Positions 38,895-50,404 of a stretch of DNA of 64,000 bases are shown here, piece after piece (position 1 is the first letter of the stretch; every line of letters starts with the position of its first letter). Source of the stretch: Hydractinia symbiolongicarpus. Taxonomy: Eukaryota; Cnidaria; Hydrozoa; Anthoathecata; Hydractiniidae. The notes under the pieces are model-generated. The model was not told where the DNA came from and did no database searches. It saw only the letters and a list, made by a program, of their open reading frames with translations. Both the position numbers and the translations under genes were made by a program. The DNA is taken from the NCBI RefSeq assembly GCF_029227915.1, contig NC_079882.1, positions 1,488,001-1,552,000 on the forward strand, read 5' to 3'.

Positions 38895-41745
38895 AACAGG
38901 TCACAGTCCAAAGTTAGTTCAATTAAGTCCCACAGTCAATCGTTTCATAGTTAAAAGCATTGCAACCTAGTAAGATCAGAAAAATATCGCTAAAGACATG
39001 TTGGTACGAAAATGTGACCCAACCGTTGTAACTGAAGCGGTCTGACACCGTTAGAAAGTCAATCAAAAGTAGTTTTTGAAACTGTCGCTATTTCTTTAGC
39101 GCGCGATAACGGATAGGATTGGTCCCACAGTAAAGAATGACTTATTTGTCCAAATTTTTAATTGAAGCGCTACCACAGCGCCCAGTGTAATCGCTGAGTT
39201 CCGGCAATCACGTCACACTAAAAAGAATGTTATTTTTTGGAGTTTAATTGTCTCCTTTATCACATTTATCAGGTCACAAACCAAAGTTAGTTCAATTAAG
39301 TCCCACAGTCAATCGTTTCACTGTTAAAAGCGATGCAAACGAGTAATATGAGAAAAATATCGCTAAATACATGTTGGTACGAATATGTGACGCAACCGTT
39401 GTCACTGAAGCGGATTGATACCGTTAGAAAGTCAATGAAATGTAGTTTTTGAAACTGTTGCTATTTCTTCAGCGCGCGATAACGTCTAGGATTGGTACCA
39501 CAGTAAAAAAATGACTTTTTAATCTTAATTCTTAAATGAATTGCTACCACAGCGCCCAGTGTAATCGCTGAGTTTCGGCAATCATGTCAAGTTAAGAAGA
39601 ATGTTATTTCTTGGAGTCAAGTTGTCTCCTTTATCACATTTAACAGGTGGCAGTCCAAAGTTAGTTCAATTAAGTCCCACAGTCAATTGTTTCATGGTTA
39701 AAAGCGATGCAACCTAGTAATATCAGAAAAATATCGCTAAAGACATGTTGGTACGAAAATATGAACCAACCGTTGTAACTGAAGCGGACTGACACCGTTA
39801 GAAAGTCAATGAAATGTAGTTTTTGAAACTGTCGCTATTTCTTCAGCGCGCGATGACGTCTAGGATTGGTTCCACAGTAAAAAAATGACTCTTTAATCTT
39901 ACTTCTTAAATGAAGCGCTGTCACAGCGCCCAGTGTAATCGCTGAGTTTCAGCAATAATGTCAAATTAAAAATAATGTTATATCTTGGAGTCCAATTGTC
40001 TCCTTTATCACATTTATTACGTCACAGTCCAAAGTTAGTTCAATTAAGTCCCACAGTCAATGGTTTCACTGTTAAAAGCGATGCAACCTAGTAGTATCAG
40101 AAAAATATCGCAAAATACTTGTTGGTACGAATATGTGACCCAACCGTTGTTAGTCAAACGGACTGACACCGTTAGAAAGTCATTCAAAAGTAGTTTTTGA
40201 AACTGTCGCTATTTCTTTAGCGCGCGATAACGGATAGGATTGGTCCCACAGTAAAGAATGACTTATTTGTCTAAATTTTTAATTGAAGCGCTACCACAGC
40301 GCCCAGTGTAATCGCTGAGTTCCGGCAATCACGTCACACTAAAAAGAATGTTATTTGTTGGAGTCCAATTATCTCATTTATCACATTTTTCAGGTCACAG
40401 TCCAAAGTTCGTTCAATTAAATCCCACAGTCAATCGTTTCATTGTTAAAAGCGATGCAAGCTAGTAACATCACAAAAATATCGCTACCTCAACCAACCGT
40501 TGTAACTCAAACAGACCGACACCTTTAGAAATTCAATGAAATGTAGTTATTGAAACTGTCGCTATTTCTTCAGCGCGCGATAACGGATAGGATTGGTCCA
40601 ACAGTAAAGAATCATTTATTTATCTAAATTTTTAAATGAAGCGTTACCACAGCGCCCAGTGGAAATGCTGAGTTCTGGCAATCACGGCAAATTAAGAAGA
40701 ATGTATTTCTTTGAGTCAACTTGTCTCACTTATAACATTTATAATGTCACTGTCCAACATCAGTTCAATTAATTCGCACAGTCAATCGCTTCATTGTTAA
40801 AAGCGATGCAACCTAGTAATCTCAGAAAAAAATCGCTAAATACATGTTGGTTCCAATATGTGACCCAACCGTTGTAACGCAAACAGACTGACACCGTTAA
40901 AAAGTCATTGAAATGTAGTTTTTAAAACTGTCGCTATTTCTTCAGCGCGCGGTAACGGATAAGATTGGTCGTGCAGTAAAGAATGATTTATTTATCTAAA
41001 TTTTTAAATGAAGCTCTACCACAGCGCCCAGTGTAATGGCTGAGTTACGGCAATCACGTCAAATTAGGAAAAATGTTATTTCTTGGAGTCCACTTGCCTC
41101 ACTTTTAACATTTATAAAGTCGCAGACCAAAATCACTTCAATATAGTCCAACAGTCAATCGTTTCACTGTTAAAAGCGATGCAACTGAGTAATATGAGAA
41201 AAACATCGCTAAGTACATGTTGGTACGAATGTGTGACCCAACCGTTGTAACTCAAACGGACTGACACCGTTAGAAAATCAATGAAATGGAGATTTTGAAA
41301 CTGTCGCTATTTCTTCAGCGCGCGATGACGACTAGGATTGGTCCCACAGTAAAAAAATGACTTTTTAATCTTAATTCTTAAATGAAGCGCTGTCACAGCG
41401 CCCAGTGTAATCGCTGAGTTTCGGCAATAATGTCGAATTAAGAAGAATGTTATTTCTTGGAGTCTAATTGTCTCATTTATCACATTTTTCAGGTCACAGT
41501 CCAAAGTTCGTTTAATTAAATCCCACAGTCAATCGTTTCATTGTTAAAAGCGATGCAAACTAGTAATATCACAAAAATATCGCTACCTTAACCAACTGTT
41601 GTAACACAAACGGACCGACACGGTTAGAAAGTCAATGAAATGTAGTTTTTAAAACTGTCGCTATTTCTTCAGCGCGCGATAACGGATAGGATTGGTCGCG
41701 CAGTAAAGAATGATTTATTTATTTAAATTTTTAAATGAAGCGCTA

Positions 41746-41751
41746 CCACAG
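41746..41751. other. 101-bp internal deletion junction at a CCACAG microhomology
   Basis: The monomer runs GCGCTACCACAG directly into TCCAAAGTTAG. Normally about 101 bases separate the CACAG of the dyad from the CACAG before TCCAAAG, so the deletion joins two copies of the same word and removes one. It eliminates the monomer segment from the dyad's right arm through TTATCAGGT. Confidence 0.88.
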
Positions 41752-42209
41752 TCCAAAGTTAGTTCAATTAAGTCCCACAGTCAATCGTTTCATAGTTAAA
41801 AGCGATGCAACCTAGTAAGATCAGAAAACTATCGCTAAAGACATGTTGGTACGAAAATGTGACCCAACCGTTGTAACTGAAGCGGTCTGACACCGTTAGA
41901 AAGTCAATCAAAAGTAGTTTTTGAAACTGTCGCTATTTCTTTAGCGCGCGATAACGGATAGGATTGGTCCCACAGTAAAGAATGACTTATTTGTCTAAAT
42001 TTTTAATTGAAGCGCTACCACAGCGCCCAGTGTAATCGCTGAGTTCCGGCAATCACGTCACACTAAAAAGAATGTTATTTCTTGGAGTCCAATTATCTCA
42101 TTTATCACATTTTTCAGGTCACAGTCCAAAGTTCGTTCAATTAAATCCCACAGTCAATCGTTTCATTGTTAAAAGCGATGCAAACTAGTAATATCACAAA
42201 AATATCGCT

Positions 42210-42469
42210 ACCTCAACCAACCGGTGTAACACAAACGGACCGACACCGTTAGAAAGTCAATGAAATGTAGTTTTTAAAACTGTCGCTATTTCTTCAGCGC
42301 GCGATAACGGATAGGATTGGTCGCGCAGTAAAGAATGACTTATTTATTTAAATTTTTAAATGAAGCGCTACCACAGTCCAAAGTTAGTTCAATTAAGTCC
42401 CACAGTCAATCGTTTCATAGTTAAAAGCGATGCAAACTAGTAATATCACAAAAATATCGCTACCTCAAC
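42210..42469. repeat. Shortest monomer (~260 bp) with two independent deletions
   Basis: Between the d-type junction words at 42,209 and 42,469 lie only about 260 bases. This repeat carries both the 101-base CCACAG deletion (junction at 42371-42376) and the 20-base CTACCTCAACC deletion. The combination shows that two deletion alleles were brought together by recombination rather than arising in one step. Confidence 0.82.
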
Positions 42470-45194
42470 CAACCGTTGTAACACAAACGGACCGACACCG
42501 TTAGAAAGTCAATGAAATGGAGTTTTTGAAACTGTTGCTATTTCTTCAGCGCGCGATGACGTCTAGGATTGGTCCCACAGTGAAAAAATGACTTTTTAAT
42601 CTTAATTCTTAAATGAAGCGCTATCACAGCGCCCAGTGTAATCGCTGAGTTTCGGCAATAATGTCAAATTAAAAATAATGTTATATCTTGGAGTCCAATT
42701 GTCTCCTTTATCACATTTATCAGGTCACAGTCCAAAGTTAGTTCAATTAAATCCCACAGTCAATGGTTTCACTGTTAAAAGCGATGCAACCTAGTAGTAT
42801 CAGAAAAATATCGCAAAATACTTATTGGTACGAATATGTGACCCAACCGTTGTTACTCAAACGGACTGACACCGTTAGAAAGTCAATCAAAAGTAGTTTT
42901 TGAAACTGTCGCCATTTCTTTAGCGCGCGATAACGGATAGGATTGGTCCCACAGTAAAGAATGACTTATTTGTCGAAATTTTTAATTGAAGCGCTACCAC
43001 AGCGCCCAGTGTAATCGCTGAGTTCCGGCAATCACGTCACACTAAAAAGAATGTTATTTCTTGGAGTCCAATTATCTCATTTATCACATTTTTCAGGTCA
43101 CAGTCCAAAGTTCGTTCAATTAAATCCCACAGTCAATCGTTTCATTGTTAAAAGCGATGCAAACTAGTAATATCACAAAAATATCGCTACCTCAACCAAC
43201 CGTTGTAACTCAAACGGACCGACACCGTTAGAAAGTCAATGAAATGTAGGTTTTGAAACTGTCGCTATTTCTTCAGCACGTGATAACGACTAGGATTGGT
43301 TTCACAGTAAAAAATGACTTATTAATCTAAATTTTTACATGAAGCGTTACCACAGGGCCCGGTGGAATTGCTGAGTTCCGGCAATCACGTCAAATTAAAC
43401 AGAATGTTATTTCTTGGAGTCCAATTGCCTCCTTTATCACAATTATCAGGTCACAGTCCAAAGTTAGTTCAATTAAGTCCCACAGTCAATCGTTTCACCG
43501 TTAAAATCGATGCAACCTAGTAATATCAGATAAATATCGCTAAATACATGTTGGTACGAATATGTGACCCTACCGTTGCAACTCAAACGGACTGACACCG
43601 TTAGAAAGTCAATGAAATGTAGTTTTTGAAACTGTCGCTATTTCTTCAGCGCGCGATAACGGATAGGATTGGTCCAACAGTAAAGAATCATTCATTTATC
43701 TAAATTTTTAAATGAAGCGTTACCACAGCGCCCAGTGGAAATGCTGAGTTCCGGCAATCACGTCAAATTAAGAAGAATGTATTTCTTTGAGTCAACTTGT
43801 CTCACTTATAACATTTTTAATGTCACAGTCCAACATCAGTTCAATTAATTCGCACAGTCAATCGCTTCATTGTTAAAAGCGATGCAACCTAGTAATCTCA
43901 GAAAAATATCGCTAAATACATGTTGGTTCCAATATGTGACCCAACCGTTGTAACGCAAACAGACTGACACCGTTAAAAAGTCAATGAAATGTAGTTTTTA
44001 AAACTGTCGCTATTTCCTCAGCGCGCGATAACGGATAGGATTGGTCGCGAAGTAAAGAATGATTTATTTATCTAAATTTTTAAATGAAGCGCTACCACAG
44101 CGCCCAGTGTAATGGCTGAGTTCCGGCAATCACGTCAAATTAAGAAAAATGTTATTTCTTGGAGTCCACTTGCCTCACTTTTAACATTTATAAAGTCGCA
44201 GACCAAAATCACTTCAATATAGTCCCACAGTCAGTCGTTTCACTGTTAAAAACGAAGCAACTGAGTAGTATGAGACAAATATCGCTAAGTACATGTTGGT
44301 ACGAATGTGTGACCCAACCGTCGTAACTCAAACGGACTGACACCGTTAGAAAGTCAATGAAATGGAGTTTTTGAAACTGTTGCTATTTCTTCAGCGCGCG
44401 ATGACGACTAGGATTGGTCCCACAGTAAAAAAATGACTTGTTAATCTTAATTCTTAAATGAAGCGCTGTCACAGCGCCCAGTGTAATCGCTGAGTTTCGG
44501 CAATAATGTCGAATTAAGAAGAATGTTATTTCTTGGAGTCTAATTGTCTCCTTTATCATATTTAACAGGTCACAGTCCAAAGTTAGTTCAATTAAGTCCA
44601 ACAGTCAATCGTTTCATAGTTAAAAGCGATGCAACCTAGTAAGATCAGAAAAATATCGCTAAAGACATGTTGGTACGAAAATGTGACCCAACCGTTGTAA
44701 CTGAAGCGGTCCGACACCGTTAGAAAGTCAATCAAAAGTAGTTTTTGAAACTGTCGCTATTTATTTAGCGCGCGATAACGGATAGGATTGGTCCCACAAT
44801 AAAGAATGACTTATTTGTCTAAATTTTTAATTGAAGCACTACCACAGCGCCCAGTGTAATCGCTGAGTTCCGGCAATCACGTCACACTAAAAAGAATGTT
44901 ATTTCTTGGAGTCCAATTATTTCATTTATAACATTTTTCAGGTCACAGTCCAAAGTTCGTTCAATTAAATCCCACAGTCAATCGTTTCATTGTTAAAAGC
45001 GATGCAAACTAGTAATATCACAAAAATATCGCTACCTCAACCAACCGTTGTAACACAAACGGACCGACACCGTTAGAAAGTCAATGAAATGTAGTTTTTA
45101 AAACTGTAGCTATTTCTTCAGCGCGCGATAATGGATAGGATTGGTCGCGCAGTAAAGAATGATTTATTTATTTACATTTTTAAATGAAGCGCTA

Positions 45195-45200
45195 CCACAG
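45195..45200. other. Third copy of the 101-bp CCACAG deletion junction
   Basis: GCGCTACCACAG is again fused to TCCAAAGTTAG, exactly as at 41746 and 42371. Identical breakpoints in three monomers within 3.5 kb indicate one deletion event later multiplied by duplication. Confidence 0.88.
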
Positions 45201-48200
45201 TCCAAAGTTAGTTCAATTAAGTCCCACAGTCAATCGTTTCATAGTTAAAAGCGATGCAACCTAGTAATATCAGAAAAATATCGCTAAAGACATGTTGGTA
45301 CGAAAATGTGACCCAACCGTTGTAACTGAAGCGGTCTGACACCGTTAGAAAGTCAATCCAAAGTAGCTTTTGAAACTGTCGCTATTTCTTTAGCGCGCGA
45401 TAACGGATAGGATTGTTCCCACAGTAAAGAATGACTTATTTGTCTAAATTTTTAATTGAAGCGCTACCACAGCGCCCAGTGTAATCGCTGAGTTCCGGCA
45501 ATCACGTCACACTAAAAAGAATGTTATTTCTTGGAGTCCAATTATCTCATTTATCACATTTTTCAGGTCACAGTCCAAAGTTCGTTCAATTAAATCCCAC
45601 AGTCAATCGTTTCATTATTAAAAGCGATGCAAACTAGTAATATCACAAAAATATCGCTACCTCAACCAACCGTTGTAACACAAACGGACCGACACCGTTA
45701 GAAAGTCAATGAAATGTAGTTTTTAAAACTGTCGTTATTTCTTCAGCGCGCGATAACGGATAGGATTGGTCGCGCAGCAAAGAATGATTTATTTATTTAA
45801 ATTTTTTAAATGAAGCGCTACCACAGCGCCCAGTGTAATGGTTGAGTTCCGGCAATCACGTCAAATTAAGAAAAATGTTATTTCTTGGAGTCCAATTGTC
45901 TCCTTTATCACATTTATCAGGTCACAGTCCAAAGTTAGTTTAACTAAGTCCCACAGTCAATCGTTTCACTGTTAAAATCGATGCAACCTAGTGATACCAG
46001 ATAAATATCGCTAAATACATGTTGGTACGAATATTTGACCGAACCGTTGTAACTCAAACGGAGTGACACCATTAGAAAGTCAATGAAATGTAGTTTTTGA
46101 AACTGTCGCTATTTCTTCAGTGTGCGATAACGGTTAGGATTGCTCCCACAGTAAAAAATGACTTATTAATCTAAATTTTTAAATGAAGCGCTACCACAGC
46201 GCCCAGTGTAATCGCTGAGTTCCGGCAACCATGTCAAATTAAGAAGAATGTTATTTCTTGGAGTTCAATTTTCTCATTTATCACATTTATCAGGTCACAG
46301 TCCACAGTTAGTTCCATTAAGTCCCACAGTCAATCGTTTCACTGTTAAAGGCCATGCAACCTAGCAATACCAGATAAATATCGCTAAATACATGTTGGTA
46401 CGAATATTTGACCGAACCATTGTAACTCAAACGGAGTGACACCATTAGAAAATCAATGAAATGTAGTTTTTGAAACTGTCGCTATTTCTTCAGTGTGCGA
46501 TAACGGTTAGGATTGCTCCCACAGTAAAAAATGACTTATTAATCTAAATTTTTAAATGAAGCGCTACCACAGCGCCCAGTGTAATTGCTGACTTCCGGCA
46601 ATCATGTCAAATTAAAAAACTTTTATTTCTTGGAGTGCACTTGTCTCACTTATAACATTTATAAAGTCACAGACCAAAATCAGTTCAATTTAGTCCCACA
46701 GTCAATCGTTTCGCTGTTAACAACCATACAACCTATTAGTACCAGAAAAATATCAAGATATACATGTTGGTACGAATATGTGACTCAACCGTTGTCTCTC
46801 AAACGGATTGATACTGTTAGAAAGTCAATGGAATGTAGTTTTTGAAACTGTCGCTGTTTCTCCAGCGCGCGATAACGGATAGGATTGGTCGCACAGTAAA
46901 GAATCACTTTTTTATCTAAATTTTTAAATGAAGCGCTACCACAGCGCCCAGTGTAATCGCTGAGTTCCGTCAATCACGTCCAATTAAGAAGAATGTTATT
47001 TCTTGGAATGCAATTGTCTAATTTATCACACTTATCAGGTCGCAGTCCAAAGTTAGTTCAATTAAGTCCCACAGTCAATCGTTTCAATGTTAAAAGCGAT
47101 GCAACCTAGTAATATCAGAAAAATATCGCTAAATACTTGTAGGTACAAATATGTGACCCAACCGTTGTAACTTAAACGGACTGACACCATTAGAAAATCA
47201 ATGAAATGTAGTTTTTGAAACTGTCGCTATTTCTTCAGTGTGCGATAACGGTTAGGATTGCTCCCACAGTAAAAAATGACTCATTAATCTAAATTTTTAA
47301 ATGAAGCGCTACCACAGCGCCCAGCGTAATGGCTGAGTTCCGGCAATCATGTCAAAATAAAAAGAATGTTATTTCTTGGAGTCCACTTGTCTCACTTATA
47401 ACATTTATAAAGTCACAGACCAAAATCTGTTCAATTTAGTCCCACAGTCAATCGTTTCACTGTTAAAAGCGATGCAACCGAGTAATATGAGAAACATATC
47501 GCTAAACACATGCTGGTACGAATATGTGACGCAACCTTTGTAACTGAAGCGGATTGATACCGTCAGAAAGTCAATGAAATGTAGTTTTTGAAACTGTCGC
47601 TATTTCCTCAGTGCACAATAACGGTTAGGATTGGTCCCACAGTGAAGAATGACTTATTTATCTAAATTTTTAAATGAAGCGCTACCACAGCGCCCAGTGT
47701 AATGGCTGAGTTCCGGCAATCACGTCAAATTAAGAAGAATGTTATTTCTTGGAGTGCAATTGTCTCCTTTATCACATTTATCTGGTCACAGTCAAAGTTA
47801 GTCCAATTAAGTCCCACAGTCAAACATTTCACTGTTAAAAGCGATGCAACCTAGTAATATCAGAAAAATATCGCTAAATACATGTTGGTACGAATATGTG
47901 ACCCAACCGTTGTAACTCAAACGGACTGACTTTGTTAGAAAGTCAATGAAATGTAGTTTTTGAAACTGTTGCCATTTCTTCAGCGCGCGATAACGGATAG
48001 GATTGGTCCAACAGTAAAAAATGATTTATTTATCTAAATTTTTATATGAAGCGCTACCACAGCGCCCAGTGTAATCGCTAAGTTCCGTCAATCACGTCAA
48101 ATTAAGAAGAATGTTATTTCTTGGAGTCCAATTGTCTCATTTATCACATTTATCAGGTCACAGTCAAAATATAGTTCAATATAGTCCCACAGTCAATCGT

Positions 48201-49017
48201 TTCACTGTTAGCAGCCATACAACCTATTAATACCAGAAAAAGTATCACGAAATACATGTTGGTACGAATATGTGACTCAACCGTTGTCTCTCAAACGGAT
48301 TGATACTGTTAGAAAGGCAATGGAATGTAGTTCTGGAAACTGTCGCTATTTCTTCAGCGCGCGATAACGGCTAGGATTGGTCCCACAGTGAAGAATGACT
48401 TATTTATCTAAATTCTTAAATGAAGCGCTACCATAGCGCCCAGTGTAATCGCTGACTTCCGGCAATCATGTCAAATTAAAAAACTTTTATTTCTTGGAGT
48501 GCACTTGTCTCACTTATAACATTTATAAAGTCACAGACCAAAATCAGTTCAATTTAGTCCCACAGTCAATCGTTTCGCTGTTAACAACCATACAACCTAT
48601 TAGTACCAGAAAAATATCAAGATATACATGTTGGTACGAATATGTGACTCAACCGTTGTCTCTCAAACGGATTGATACTGTTAGAAAGTCAATGAAATGT
48701 AGTTTTTGAAACTGTCGCTGTTTCTCCAGCGCGCGATAACGGATAGGATTGGTCGCACAGTAAAGAATCACTTTTTTATCTAAATTTTTAAATGAAGCGC
48801 TACCACAGCGCCCAGTGTAATCGCTGAGTTCCGTCAATCACGTCCAATTAAGAACAATGTTATTTCTTGGAATCCAATTGTCTAATTTATCAAACTTATC
48901 AGGTCGCAGTCCAAAGTTAGTTCAATTAAGTCCCACAGTCAATCGTTTCAATGTTAAAAGCGATGCAACCTAGTAATATCAGAAAAATATCGCTAAATAC
49001 TTGTAGGTACAAATATG

Positions 49018-49030
49018 TGACCCAACCTTT
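49018..49030. other. Crossover junction: type P joined to type R
   Basis: The monomer is P through TTGTAGGTACAAATATG and GACCCAACC, then R from TTTGTAACTGAAGCGG. In the upstream copy (28,25x-28,63x) the two types are separate. The offset between copies drops from 20,770 to 20,397 across this point, exactly one monomer. Confidence 0.85.
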
Positions 49031-49739
49031 GTAACTGAAGCGGATTGATACCGTCAGAAAGTCAATGAAATGTAGTTTTTGAAACTGTCGCTATTTCCTC
49101 AGTGCACAATAACGGTTAGGATTGGTCCCACAGTGAAGAATGACTTATTTATCTAAATTTTTAAATGAAGCGCTACCACAGCACCCAGTGTAATGGCTGA
49201 GTTCCGGCAATCACGTCAAATTAAGAAGAATGTTATTTCTTGGAGTGCAATTGTCTCCTTTATCACATTTATCTGGTCACAGTCAAAGTTAGTTCAATTA
49301 AGTCCCACAGTCAAACATTTCACTGTTAAAAGCGATGCAACCTAGTAATATCAGAAAAATATCGCTAAATACATGTTGGTACGAATATGTGACCCAACCG
49401 TTGTAACTCAAACGGACTGACTTTGTTAGAAAGTCAATGAAATGTAGTTTTTGAAACTGTTGCTATTTCTTCAGCGCGCGATAACGGATAGGATTGGTCC
49501 AACAGTAAAAAATGATTTATTTATCTAAATTTTTAAATGAAGCGCTACCACAGCGCCCAGTGTAATCGCTAAGTTCCGTCAATCACGTCAAATTAAGAAG
49601 AATGTTATTTCTTGGAGTCCAATTGTCTCATTTATCACATTTATCAGGTCACAGTCAAAATATAGTTCAATATAGTCCCACAGTCAATCGTTTCACTGTT
49701 AGCAGCCATACAACCTATTAATACCAGAAAAAGTATCAC

Positions 49740-49850
49740 GAAATACATGTTGGTACGAATATGTGACCCAACCGTTGTAACTCAAACGGACTGACTTTGT
49801 TAGAAAGTCAATGAAATGTAGTTTTTGAAACTGTCGCTATTTCTTCAGTG
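49740..49850. other. Three-type mosaic monomer T-S-P
   Basis: The left part is T (AAAAAGTATCACG). The middle is S (GTGACCCAACC and GACTGACTTTGTTAG). The right part is P (TTCAGTGTGCGATAACGG). S precedes T in every regular unit, so this order needs at least two exchanges. The canonical U between T and P is missing. Confidence 0.72.
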
Positions 49851-50404
49851 TGCGATAACGGTTAGGATTGCTCCCACAGTAAAAAATGACTCATTAATCT
49901 AAATTTTTAAATGAAGCGCTACCACAGCGCCCAGTGTAATCGCTGAGTTCCGGCAATCATGTCAAATTAAGAAGAATCTTATTTCTTGGAGTTCAATTTT
50001 CTCATTTATCACATTTATCAGGTCACAGTCCACAGTTAGTTCCATTAAGTCCCACAGTCAATCGTTTCACTGTTAAAGGCGATGCAACCTAGCAATATCA
50101 GATAAATATCGCTAAATACATGTTGGTACGAAAATGTGACCCAACCGTTGTAACTCAAACGGACTGACACCGTTAGAAAGTCAATGAAATGTAATTTTTG
50201 AAACTGTCGCTATTTCTTCAGCCCGCGATAACGGATAGAATTGGTCCCACAGTAACGAATGATTTATTTTTCTAAATTTTTAAATGAAGCGCTACCACAG
50301 CGCCCAGCGTAATGGCTGAGTTCCGGCAATCATGTCAAAATAAAAAGAATGTTATTTCTTGGAGTCCACTTGTCTCACTTATAACATTTATAAAGTCACA
50401 GACC

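Larger units (their letters stand above)
34398..46586. repeat. Second HOR family, ~8-monomer unit (types a-b-c-d-e-f-h-i), rearranged
   Basis: Type words: a TGTCACTGAAGCGG; b GAAAATATGAACC; c CGCAAAATACTTG; d CTACCTCAACCAACC (20 bases shorter, no TGTTGG); e GACCCTACC; f GGTTCCAATATG; h CTAAGTACATG; i GCGGTCTGACACC. The cleanest order here is c36772, d~37,137, e37498, f37870, g38243, h38616, i38999, a39372, b39746, c40120, d~40,486. The region 40.5-46 kb is scrambled, with extra d monomers (about 41,583, 42,209, 42,469, 43,188, 45,040 and 45,660) and 101-base deletions. The last two monomers (46020, 46393) share TTTGACCGAACC and lead into the next P-U block at about 46,580. Confidence 0.85.
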
